Positions 1 through 5,741 of a stretch of 6,616 nt of DNA are shown here, piece by piece; positions within the stretch are counted from its first letter, which is position 1; every line of letters begins with the position of its first letter. Source of the stretch: Anaeromyxobacter dehalogenans (GTDB lineage Bacteria; Myxococcota_A; UBA9042; DTJE01); the NCBI GenBank assembly GCA_020722625.1, contig DYKK01000186.1, forward strand, positions 1 through 6,616, written 5' to 3'. The notes under the pieces were generated by a model. That model had not been told where the DNA came from. It was given only the letters and a program-made list of their open reading frames with translations, and ran no database searches. Both the position numbers and the translations under genes were made by a program.

Positions 1-1725
1 CGCCTCGTCGCGGTCGGGCTCGCCGGCACGTACACGAAGTACCTGGCCGGCGCCGGGCCCGAGGCCGTCGCGACCTTCTTCGAGGAGTTGTCCCGCGTGG
101 ACCTGGACTGGGTGTCCCGGCACCGGGCGGCCCTGCTCGGAGACGCAGCCTTGGTCGTGCCGCGCGACCTGACCCCGGTCGAGCCGTCCGTGATCCCCGG
201 CGCCGAGCGCGCCACGTTCGAACGGGCGGGACGGGAATCGCTCGCGGCCGGGGAGTGGGCCGCCCTCGTGCTCGCGGGCGGGGCCTCGACCCGCTTCTAT
301 GCGGAGGCGCACGCCCACCCGAGGGCGAGGGAACTCGTGTCGCGCCTCGGATTCCAGCCGCCCAAGGGCCTGTTCCCGGTCGCCCCCGTGTCGGGGCGGT
401 CGTTCCTCGAGCAGTTCGCGGCCGAGACCCTCGCGGCCGGGGTCGAGAGCGGGCGGATGCCCTTCTTTCTGGTCCTCGTCAGTGACGTCACCGCGGAGCC
501 GACCCGCGACTGGCTTCGGTCGAGCGACCTGTGGGGATTCCCGAAGGAGTTCACGATCCTCCTGCGCCAGCGGGTCCATCCACGCCTCGACCAGGACGGG
601 GACCTGGTGGTGCACCCCGACGGGCGCCTGTCGTGGACCGGGAACGGCCACGGCGGGGCCTTTCGGGCGCTTCTGGAACCGGGCGGGGACGGCCGGTCCT
701 GCGCGGAGGTCCTGCGGGACCAGGGCGTGCGCGGCCTGGTCCTGCACAACGTGGACAACGCCGCGGCCCGGGCCCTGGACCCGGCGCGCATCGGCTTCCA
801 CGTGGCGACCCGTGCGGCCATGACCCTGAGCGTGGTCCCGCGGGTCCGCCTGGACGAGAAGGTCGGGATCGCGGCGTTCAACCCGGCGACGGGCCGCATC
901 GAGGTCGTCGAGTACTCGGTGTGCCCCCGGGCCCTCTCGGAGGCCGAGGGCCCGGACGGCCTCCCTCTCTTCCGGCTGGCCCACATCTGCACGAACCTCG
1001 TGTCCCTGGATGCGGTCCGGGCCGACCTCCCGCCCACCCTGTACCGGGGCAAGACGGTGCGAGTCGGGGACGGCGTCGTGCAGGCCAGCACCTTCGAGAC
1101 GCTGAACCAGCACCTGTCAAGCCTCCTGGACGCGCGCGACGTCCGCGTGCTCCTGTTGGACCGCGACGCCTACTTCCTGCCCACCAAGACCCTCACCGGA
1201 CCGGACTCGCACGAGGCCACGGTGGCCGCCCTCGCCGCCGGGGGACGCCGGCGACTTCGCGAGGCCGGGGCCGTGGTCGCGGACACCGCCGTGATCGAGG
1301 TCGCGCCGTGCCTGACCGACCTCGCCGGGGCCGGCGTGGGCCGAGGCTGGGGAGTGGGGCCGCAGGCCCGGGTCTTCCTCGGGGTCCGGCACGGGGTCCG
1401 CGGCGCCCCCCCCTTCTCGGAGGGCCTGGAGGTCGGGGACGGCTCCCGGGTGCGGCTGGAGGCGGACCGCCCGTATGGGCGGCTGCGGGTGGACGGGCGG
1501 ACCCGGGGGGTGACCGAGGACCCCTCGACCGCGGGATGCGCGCGAATCGGGCGCGGGGTCCGGCTGGCGCCGGGGTCCGATCTCGACGTCGTCCTCCAGG
1601 GGGACGCCGCCCTGGGGATCGAGGACGGGGCGCTTCTGGCGGGTCGCATCGAGGCGCACGTCCCGCCCGGCGAGGAATGGACGATCGGCCGGGACGGCGC
1701 GGTCCGCCGCGGTCCGCGCGAATAG
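1..1725 (+). CDS. UDPGP/UAP-family UTP-dependent sugar-1-phosphate uridylyltransferase (5'-partial)
   Basis: This enzyme probably transfers UMP from UTP to a sugar 1-phosphate (N-acetylglucosamine or glucose), giving a UDP-sugar in the cytoplasm for envelope or polysaccharide synthesis. Visible in order: the nucleotide-binding loop as AGGASTRF (277-297 for GGASTRF), PKGLFPV with the substrate-contacting Lys (from 361), GNGHGG (from 640), NVDN (from 748), VVEYS (from 904) and AHICTNLVSLD (from 979). The NVDN, IGF, VGI, VEYS series resembles eukaryotic-type UDP-N-acetylhexosamine pyrophosphorylases more than GalU. The C-terminal ~150 residues look like the family's beta-rich tail. The frame is open to base 1 and the codons before the TTG at 88 read YLAGAGPEAVATFFEEL, resembling the family's N-terminal helices, so the true start is probably upstream of the window. 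TTG 88 and GTG 97 (GAGGAG at 82-87) are weaker alternatives. The loop is unusual: Ser replaces the Gly of GGxGTR, and about 21 residues separate it from PKG. The exact sugar cannot be read from the sequence. Confidence 0.85.
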   Translation, partial: RLVAVGLAGTYTKYLAGAGPEAVATFFEELSRVDLDWVSRHRAALLGDAALVVPRDLTPVEPSVIPGAERATFERAGRESLAAGEWAALVLAGGASTRFYAEAHAHPRARELVSRLGFQPPKGLFPVAPVSGRSFLEQFAAETLAAGVESGRMPFFLVLVSDVTAEPTRDWLRSSDLWGFPKEFTILLRQRVHPRLDQDGDLVVHPDGRLSWTGNGHGGAFRALLEPGGDGRSCAEVLRDQGVRGLVLHNVDNAAARALDPARIGFHVATRAAMTLSVVPRVRLDEKVGIAAFNPATGRIEVVEYSVCPRALSEAEGPDGLPLFRLAHICTNLVSLDAVRADLPPTLYRGKTVRVGDGVVQASTFETLNQHLSSLLDARDVRVLLLDRDAYFLPTKTLTGPDSHEATVAALAAGGRRRLREAGAVVADTAVIEVAPCLTDLAGAGVGRGWGVGPQARVFLGVRHGVRGAPPFSEGLEVGDGSRVRLEADRPYGRLRVDGRTRGVTEDPSTAGCARIGRGVRLAPGSDLDVVLQGDAALGIEDGALLAGRIEAHVPPGEEWTIGRDGAVRRGPRE

Positions 1726-1748
1726 ACTACGGGGCCGCATCGTCCAAC

Positions 1749-1755
1749 GAGGTGA
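1749..1755 (+). promoter_or_regulatory. Strong Shine-Dalgarno site deciding the sigma-factor GTG start
   Basis: GAGGTGA matches the extended anti-Shine-Dalgarno complement at all seven bases, and its GAGG core ends six bases before the GTG at 1759. This supports the GTG start rather than an internal ATG. Confidence 0.7.
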
Positions 1756-1758
1756 CGG

Positions 1759-2361
1759 GTGGACGCCCTCGAGCGGGACCTGGTAGCGGCGGCGCGGGAA
1801 GGGGACCGCGACGCCTTCCGGGTCCTGGCCGAGCGGTATTACAGACGGGTGTATCGGATGCTGCTCGCCATGACGCGGGACCCGGATGCGGCCCTGGACC
1901 TGACCCAGGAGACCTTCGCCAAGGCGCTGCGCGGACTCCCCGAGTTCGAGATGACGGCCTCGTTCCACACGTGGCTGCACCGGATCGCCCATCACGCCTT
2001 CGTGGACTGGACGCGAAGGCGGCGCATCCGAACCCCGCAGGCCCTGGAGGACGACGCGAGGCCGCAGGCCGCGGACGAGCAGCCCTTTCCGGTGGGGCCT
2101 CGGCCGCCCGGCGACCCCGCCGACGCGGTCGAGGTGGAGGAGTCCCTGCGCGCGGTCCGGGCCGCGCTCGAGGCCCTCCGGCCCGCGTACCGAGAGATCC
2201 TGATTCTGCGGGAGGTCGAGGGTCTGTCGTACCCCGAGATCGCGGCGGTCCTGAAGGTCCGGCCCGGGACGGTCATGTCGCGGCTCTTTGCGGCCCGGAT
2301 GGCCTTGCGGGCGGTCCTGAGGGAGCGGTTCGGGATGGACGTGGGCGGTCGGGAAGGGTGA
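1759..2361 (+). CDS. ECF (RpoE-type) RNA polymerase sigma factor
   Basis: A 200-residue group 4 sigma factor that directs RNA polymerase to a small regulon, probably in response to an envelope signal. Sigma region 2 spans about residues 12-88, with the core-binding DLTQETFAKAL segment (47-57) and the -10 reading segment around FHTWLHRIAHHAFVDWTRRRR (69-89). A Pro/Asp/Glu-rich linker (about 92-128) follows. Region 4 (about 128-190) carries the helix-turn-helix LSYPEIAAVLKVRPGTVMSR (156-175), which would read the -35 element. There is no sigma 3 domain and no C-terminal extension, so the length is standard for the family. It starts 33 bases after the uridylyltransferase stop and is followed after five bases by a membrane protein typical of an anti-sigma partner. 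I see no convincing ECF-type GGAAC/CGTC promoter just upstream, so it may be read from further up. Its signal and targets are unknown. Confidence 0.95.
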   Translation: MDALERDLVAAAREGDRDAFRVLAERYYRRVYRMLLAMTRDPDAALDLTQETFAKALRGLPEFEMTASFHTWLHRIAHHAFVDWTRRRRIRTPQALEDDARPQAADEQPFPVGPRPPGDPADAVEVEESLRAVRAALEALRPAYREILILREVEGLSYPEIAAVLKVRPGTVMSRLFAARMALRAVLRERFGMDVGGREG

Positions 2362-2366
2362 CGGGC

Positions 2367-2834
2367 ATGTGGTTTCGGGGGATCCGACGGCGGAAGGCCA
2401 TGCTGGAGGCGGACGGGGTCGGGACGCCGGACCCGGCGCGCGCGGGCGACGTCCGGATGTTCCGCGACCTGTCCCGCCTGGTGCGCGACGCGGCCGTGCC
2501 CGACGCCACGGCGGTCCCGCCGTTCGACGAGTGCTGGGCCGGGGTGGAACGGCGGCTGCGGGAGCCGGAGCCCGAGGCCGGGACCGCGCTGCGCGGTCTG
2601 CGCGGCCTCCTGGAGCGCCGCCCCGTCCTGGTCCTGGCCCCGGTCGGGGCCATGGTCCTGGCCGCGGTGATCGGGGTCCTGTGGTGGACCCGGCCCGCGC
2701 TCCCGAGCAACCAGTGCTTCGTGGATTCGTATGACGTGGAATCCGGGACCGTCCTGATTGACCAGGACCCGGACCGGCCCGAGAGGCCCACCGTGATCTG
2801 GCACGAGGCGGACTCTCAAGAGGAGGAGGGATGA
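2367..2834 (+). CDS. Probable single-pass membrane anti-sigma factor, no zinc motif
   Basis: 155 residues. Seen: a charged, Arg-rich N-terminal part (1-85), one strongly hydrophobic segment VLVLAPVGAMVLAAVIGVLWW (about 87-107), and a short acidic tail (108-155). Arginines just before the hydrophobic stretch predict the N-terminus in the cytoplasm and the tail in the periplasm. The role is inferred: position directly after an ECF sigma gene plus this topology is the usual arrangement for an anti-sigma factor whose cytoplasmic domain holds the sigma at the membrane. The HxxxCxxC zinc motif of ZAS-type anti-sigmas is absent; the cytoplasmic part has a lone Cys56. The tail has an NQCFVDSYD segment followed by SGTVLI and PTVIWH, a pattern I associate with deltaproteobacterial proteins next to ECF genes (from memory, not searched). 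ATG 2367 follows GGAAGGGTGA, which overlaps the sigma stop, suggesting coupled translation. The same frame is open far upstream, but that extension lies over the real genes and is not coding. Confidence 0.7.
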   Translation: MWFRGIRRRKAMLEADGVGTPDPARAGDVRMFRDLSRLVRDAAVPDATAVPPFDECWAGVERRLREPEPEAGTALRGLRGLLERRPVLVLAPVGAMVLAAVIGVLWWTRPALPSNQCFVDSYDVESGTVLIDQDPDRPERPTVIWHEADSQEEEG

Positions 2835-2835
2835 C

Positions 2836-3315
2836 ATGGACGCGAGGCGCCTCGGTTCCTGCGGGCGTGCGGCGGTCCTCGTCTTCCTGGTGGTCGCGGG
2901 CGCCCTGTCCATCGCGCCGCGCCGGGCCTCCGCGGACCCCCTGGTCCGCGTCCGCGTCATCGTGATCCACGCGAAGAAGTCCCCTCCCTTCCTGCACGAG
3001 CAGGTCAAGCCCCTGTGGGAGACGCTGCGCAAGACCTTCGGGGACCGGTTTGCGTCCTACGACCTCGTGTCGTCCACCGAGCGCGAGGTCGCGAGGGGGG
3101 GCCGCGTCGAGGTCCCCATGCCGGACGGCGGGACCTTCGCCGTGGTCTATCGCGGGGTCGCGCAGGACGACCGGTTCCTGAAACTGTCCATCGAGCACGG
3201 CACCCTGAAGAGCCGCGTCCGCATCCGGGACGGGGGCCTCTTCTTCCAGGCCGGCAAGCGGTGGCAGGGCGGCGTCCTCATCGTGGGGGTGCGGGCCTCG
3301 ACCGTGTCCCGGTGA
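2836..3315 (+). CDS. Small exported protein of unknown function, third gene of the sigma operon
   Basis: 159 residues. The N-terminus is a clear Sec signal peptide: basic start (MDARR), hydrophobic core about 12-26, then ASA|DP with predicted cleavage after residue 33. The only Cys (9) is too early for a lipobox, so a soluble, Cys-free periplasmic protein is expected. The mature part begins with a beta strand (VRVRVIVIHA), then an amphipathic helix (about 53-68), followed by alternating hydrophobic strands ending in GGVLIVGVRAS. I do not recognise a named domain. The layout resembles small secreted proteins that accompany ECF units in deltaproteobacteria, which is memory-based. ATG 2836 begins one base after the stop of the membrane gene, with a strong AGGAGGAGGG (2821-2830) inside that gene's end, so the two are almost certainly co-translated. 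It could be a periplasmic sensor, a modulator of the membrane partner, or an output protein; the sequence does not decide. Confidence 0.75.
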   Translation: MDARRLGSCGRAAVLVFLVVAGALSIAPRRASADPLVRVRVIVIHAKKSPPFLHEQVKPLWETLRKTFGDRFASYDLVSSTEREVARGGRVEVPMPDGGTFAVVYRGVAQDDRFLKLSIEHGTLKSRVRIRDGGLFFQAGKRWQGGVLIVGVRASTVSR

Positions 3316-3355
3316 CTGCACGGGCACTCGGCCTTCCTCCAACAGTCGAAACCCC

Positions 3356-3385
3356 TTGGGCCGTCGGCGCGACCTGTGGTATCGT
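3356..3385 (+). promoter_or_regulatory. Candidate sigma70-type promoter for pgk-tpiA-secG
   Basis: TTGGGC (3356-3361) and TATCGT (3380-3385) are separated by 18 bases, in a pocket poorer in GC than its surroundings and inside the only sizeable gap before pgk. The -10 matches consensus at 4 of 6 positions and the -35 at only 3 of 6, so it is plausible rather than firm. A start near 3392 would give a leader of about 43 bases that carries the palindrome at 3398-3413. Confidence 0.4.
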
Positions 3386-3397
3386 CCGCGCCGCGAA

Positions 3398-3413
3398 CCG
3401 GGACCGGTCCCGG
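3398..3413. repeat. Perfect 16-bp palindrome in the pgk leader
   Basis: CCGGGACCGGTCCCGG equals its own reverse complement. It sits 21 bases before the pgk ATG, just ahead of the GGAGGAAGG ribosome-binding region (3419-3427). As DNA it could be a dimer-binding operator just downstream of the promoter. As RNA it could fold as a six-pair stem with a four-base loop next to the ribosome-binding site. No poly-T follows, so it is not an intrinsic terminator. The symmetry is certain; a function is inference. Confidence 0.5.
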
Positions 3414-3434
3414 GAGTCGGAGGAAGGACGGACC

Positions 3435-4637
3435 ATGGACGTGTTGAAGGGAATCAAGTCCGTCGAGGAACTGTCGCTCGAAGGCCTGCGGGTCTTCATC
3501 CGGGTGGACTTCAACTGCCCCTTGACCTCTGAGGGCCGCGTCGCGGACGACACGCGTATCCAGGCGTCGCTGCCGACGATCCGGCACGCCATCGAGCAGG
3601 GGGCCAAGGTGGTGCTGGCGTCCCACCTGGGCCGGCCCAAGGGCAAGCGCGTGCCGGAACTCTCCCTGGCCCCGGTCGGGGAGCGGCTCGCGGAGCTCCT
3701 GAACCAGGAGGTCTTCCTGCCGGAGGAGACGGTCGGGGACGGCCCGCGCAAGGTGATCATGGAGCGCGTCGAGGGCGAGGTCGTGCTCCTCGAGAACCTG
3801 CGCTTCCAGCCGGACGAGGAGGCGAACGACGAGGCGTTCGCCCAGCGCCTCGCGGCCCTCGCAGACGCGTACGTCAACGACGCCTTCGGCGCCGCGCACC
3901 GCGCCCACGCGTCGGTGGCGGCCCTGCCGAAGCACTTCGTCCACAAGGGCGCCGGGTTCCTGATGTTGAAGGAACTGACGCACCTGGGGCGGCTGCTCCA
4001 GGCCCCGGAGCAGCCCTTCGTGGTGCTTGTGGGCGGGGCCAAGGTCGCGGACAAGATCGGGGTCCTGACGAACCTCCTGGGCAAGGTCAAGGCCATCCTG
4101 ATCGGCGGGGCCATGGCCAACACCTTCCTCGTGGCGCAGGGCCTGTCGGTCGGCCGGTCGCGGTTCGAGGCCGAGCGGGTCGAGGTGGCGAGGACCTTGC
4201 TGGTGAAGGCCCAGGCGCGTGGGGTCGAGGTCCTGCTGCCCACGGACGCCGTCGTGGCCCGCGAGGCCACGGAGGACGCGGCCACCGAGGTCGTGTCGGT
4301 CGCGGGCATCCCGGAGGACTCGATGGTCCTCGACATCGGTCCCGAGACCGCGCGGGCGTATGCCTCGCGCCTCGCGACCGCCAAGGTGGTGTTCTGGAAC
4401 GGGCCCATGGGGATGTTCGAGAAGGCGCCCTTCGTGGCCGGGACCGAGGCGGTGGGAAAGGCCATCGCGCACTCGACCTGCACGAGCGTCGCGGGCGGGG
4501 GCGACACGGTGGCCGCCCTGTCCCGGCTGGGACTGCGCCCCTTCTTCACGCACGTCTCGACCGGGGGTGGGGCGTCGCTCGAGTTCCTGGAGGGGCGCGA
4601 GCTCCCCGGCGTGGAGGCCCTGCGCCAGACCACTTGA
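3435..4637 (+). CDS. pgk: Phosphoglycerate kinase
   Basis: Cytoplasmic glycolytic enzyme that interconverts 1,3-bisphosphoglycerate + ADP and 3-phosphoglycerate + ATP. The 400-residue length is normal for bacteria. Visible motifs: RVDFNCP (23-29, substrate-binding domain, with Cys where Val is usual), SHLGRPKG (63-70, phosphoglycerate-binding Arg), ENLRF (120-124), NDAFGAAHR (148-156), GGAKVADK (200-207, nucleotide domain), GGAMANTF (224-231), WNGPMGMFE (321-329), GGGDT (354-358, ATP phosphate loop) and STGGGASLEFLEG (375-387). All expected elements are present, so it should be active. ATG 3435 is chosen because the protein begins at the usual place and GGAGGAAGG lies 7-11 bases upstream; the frame is open further up but that part overlaps the preceding gene. 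It heads a run with tpiA (12 bases on) and secG, probably served by the promoter candidate in the 119-base gap. Confidence 0.98.
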   Translation: MDVLKGIKSVEELSLEGLRVFIRVDFNCPLTSEGRVADDTRIQASLPTIRHAIEQGAKVVLASHLGRPKGKRVPELSLAPVGERLAELLNQEVFLPEETVGDGPRKVIMERVEGEVVLLENLRFQPDEEANDEAFAQRLAALADAYVNDAFGAAHRAHASVAALPKHFVHKGAGFLMLKELTHLGRLLQAPEQPFVVLVGGAKVADKIGVLTNLLGKVKAILIGGAMANTFLVAQGLSVGRSRFEAERVEVARTLLVKAQARGVEVLLPTDAVVAREATEDAATEVVSVAGIPEDSMVLDIGPETARAYASRLATAKVVFWNGPMGMFEKAPFVAGTEAVGKAIAHSTCTSVAGGGDTVAALSRLGLRPFFTHVSTGGGASLEFLEGRELPGVEALRQTT

Positions 4638-4649
4638 AAGTCTAATGAG

Positions 4650-5414
4650 ATGAATCCGAAGCGTCGCCCGCTGATCGCGGGCAACTGGAAGATGCACGGC
4701 GACGCGGCCTGGGCCGCGGCCCTGGCCCGGGAGGTGGCGCACCGCACGGCCCGGGCGCGCCACTGCGACGTGGCGGTGATGCCGGCCTTTCCCCTGATCC
4801 CGGCCGTGGCCCGCGTGCTGGAAGGCAGCCCCGTCGCGCTCGGGGCCCAGGATTTGAGCCCCGAAGAAGAGGGGGCCTTCACCGGGGACGTGAGCGCGCG
4901 GATGCTCCAGAGCGTCGGGTGCACCCACGTGGTCGTGGGGCACTCGGAACGGCGCGAGCACCACCTGGAGGGCGACGACCTGGTGCGTCGCAAGATTGCG
5001 CGCGCGCTCGGGGCGGGCCTGATCCCGATCCTGTGCGTGGGCGAGAGGCTCGCGGAACGGGAGGCGGGCCGCACGCTGGAGCGGGTCGAGACCCAGGTCC
5101 GCATCGCGATGCAGGGCCTCGACGAGGCCGGGGCGTCGCGGGTGGTCCTCGCCTACGAGCCGGTGTGGGCCATCGGGACCGGCCGCACCGCGACCCCGGC
5201 CCAGGCCGAGGAGGTCCACGAGTTCCTGCGCGGGGTTGTGCGCGGCCTGTTCGGGTACGAGGTCGCCGAGGGCATGCGCATCCTGTACGGAGGGAGCGTG
5301 AAGCCGGACAACATCCGGGACCTGATGGCATGTCCGGACGTGGACGGGGCCCTGGTCGGGGGCGCGAGCCTGGACGCCGAATCGTTTTCGAGGATCGTGA
5401 ACTTCGCGGAGTGA
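4650..5414 (+). CDS. tpiA: Triosephosphate isomerase
   Basis: Interconverts dihydroxyacetone phosphate and glyceraldehyde 3-phosphate in the cytoplasm, one step above Pgk's substrate branch. At 254 residues it is a standard single TIM barrel. Catalytic residues are all present: Asn12 and Lys14 in AGNWKMHG, His98 in VGHSERR, Glu170 in AYEPVWAIGTG. The phosphate-binding YGGSVKPDN (213-221) and DGALVGGASL (232-241) are also intact. ATG 4650 gives the usual N-terminus just before the first strand. It lies 12 bases after the pgk stop, and the spacer holds only a weak GAAAG (4636-4640) as ribosome-binding site, unlike the strong sites of neighbouring genes, so expression probably depends on ribosomes arriving from pgk. 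A two-codon ORF (ATG AGA TGA, 4645-4653) ends across this start. Confidence 0.98.
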   Translation: MNPKRRPLIAGNWKMHGDAAWAAALAREVAHRTARARHCDVAVMPAFPLIPAVARVLEGSPVALGAQDLSPEEEGAFTGDVSARMLQSVGCTHVVVGHSERREHHLEGDDLVRRKIARALGAGLIPILCVGERLAEREAGRTLERVETQVRIAMQGLDEAGASRVVLAYEPVWAIGTGRTATPAQAEEVHEFLRGVVRGLFGYEVAEGMRILYGGSVKPDNIRDLMACPDVDGALVGGASLDAESFSRIVNFAE

Positions 5415-5417
5415 GCC

Positions 5418-5738
5418 ATGGACGTCCTGTACGGATTGATGATCGCGTTCCACATCCTGGTGTCGGTGCTCCTGATGATCGTGGTCCTCTTGCAGCCCGG
5501 CAAGGGCGGCGGAGGACTGGGCGCCGCGTTCGGCGGCGGATCGGCGTCGTCGGTGTTCGGCGGGCGGGGGGCCGCGACGTTCTTGAGCAAGACCACGGGG
5601 GTGCTCGCGGCCCTCTTCTTCGTGCTGTGCGTGGCCATCGCGATGACGGGCTCGGAGCGCAGCGTCACGGACCAGGTGACGGCGCCGGCGCCCGCGCCTT
5701 CGGCGCCGGCCGCGCCCGAGGCCCCCGCCGCCCCGTGA
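5418..5738 (+). CDS. secG: Preprotein translocase subunit SecG
   Basis: Small inner-membrane subunit of the SecYEG channel that assists SecA-driven protein export. 106 residues with two membrane segments (about 4-25 and 57-77) joined by the family's signature cytoplasmic loop LLQPGKGGGGLGAAFGGGSA (24-43). The second segment is followed by a short Ala/Pro-rich tail (APAPAPSAPAAPEAPAAP, 89-106), which is low-complexity and probably disordered. A GC-rich 12-bp palindrome (GGCGCCGGCGCC, 5681-5692) lies just before and at the start of the tail-coding region; it is likely a by-product of Gly/Ala/Pro codons. ATG 5418 follows the tpiA stop by three bases, and its GGAGTGA ribosome-binding site (5408-5414) overlaps that stop, so it belongs to the same transcript as pgk and tpiA. 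It converges on the lipoprotein gene with three bases between stop codons. Confidence 0.95.
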   Translation: MDVLYGLMIAFHILVSVLLMIVVLLQPGKGGGGLGAAFGGGSASSVFGGRGAATFLSKTTGVLAALFFVLCVAIAMTGSERSVTDQVTAPAPAPSAPAAPEAPAAP

Positions 5739-5741
5739 ACT

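Noticed and set aside
1674..1704. Possible ECF autoregulatory promoter (GGAAT then GTC) before the sigma gene
   Set aside because: The spacing is about 23 bases instead of about 16-17, and no CGTC lies at the right distance.
1698..1717. Tandem direct repeat of CGCGGTCCGC at the end of the uridylyltransferase gene
   Set aside because: Two copies of a 10-bp GC-rich word within coding sequence are easily produced by Arg/Gly/Val/Pro codons, and nothing else marks it as functional.
531..2366. Upstream extension of the anti-sigma frame back to 531
   Set aside because: It overlaps the uridylyltransferase and the whole sigma gene in another frame and reads as low-complexity Gly/Pro/Arg. The real start is ATG 2367.
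1117..3342. Long minus-strand open frame (over 700 codons) covering the uridylyltransferase and the sigma trio
   Set aside because: It crosses several real genes, is rich in Arg/Pro/Gly with no recognisable motif, and is the expected shadow of GC-rich third positions.
3015..3434. Upstream extension of the pgk frame
   Set aside because: Family length and motifs begin at ATG 3435, which has a good ribosome-binding site. The extension overlaps the exported-protein gene.
3147..5453. Long minus-strand open frame (768 codons) across pgk and tpiA
   Set aside because: It is antisense to two unmistakable glycolytic genes, with biased His/Arg/Asp composition and no domain.
5681..5692. 12-bp palindrome GGCGCCGGCGCC within secG
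   Set aside because: It lies in coding sequence at the start of the Ala/Pro-rich tail, where such GC words arise from codon use.
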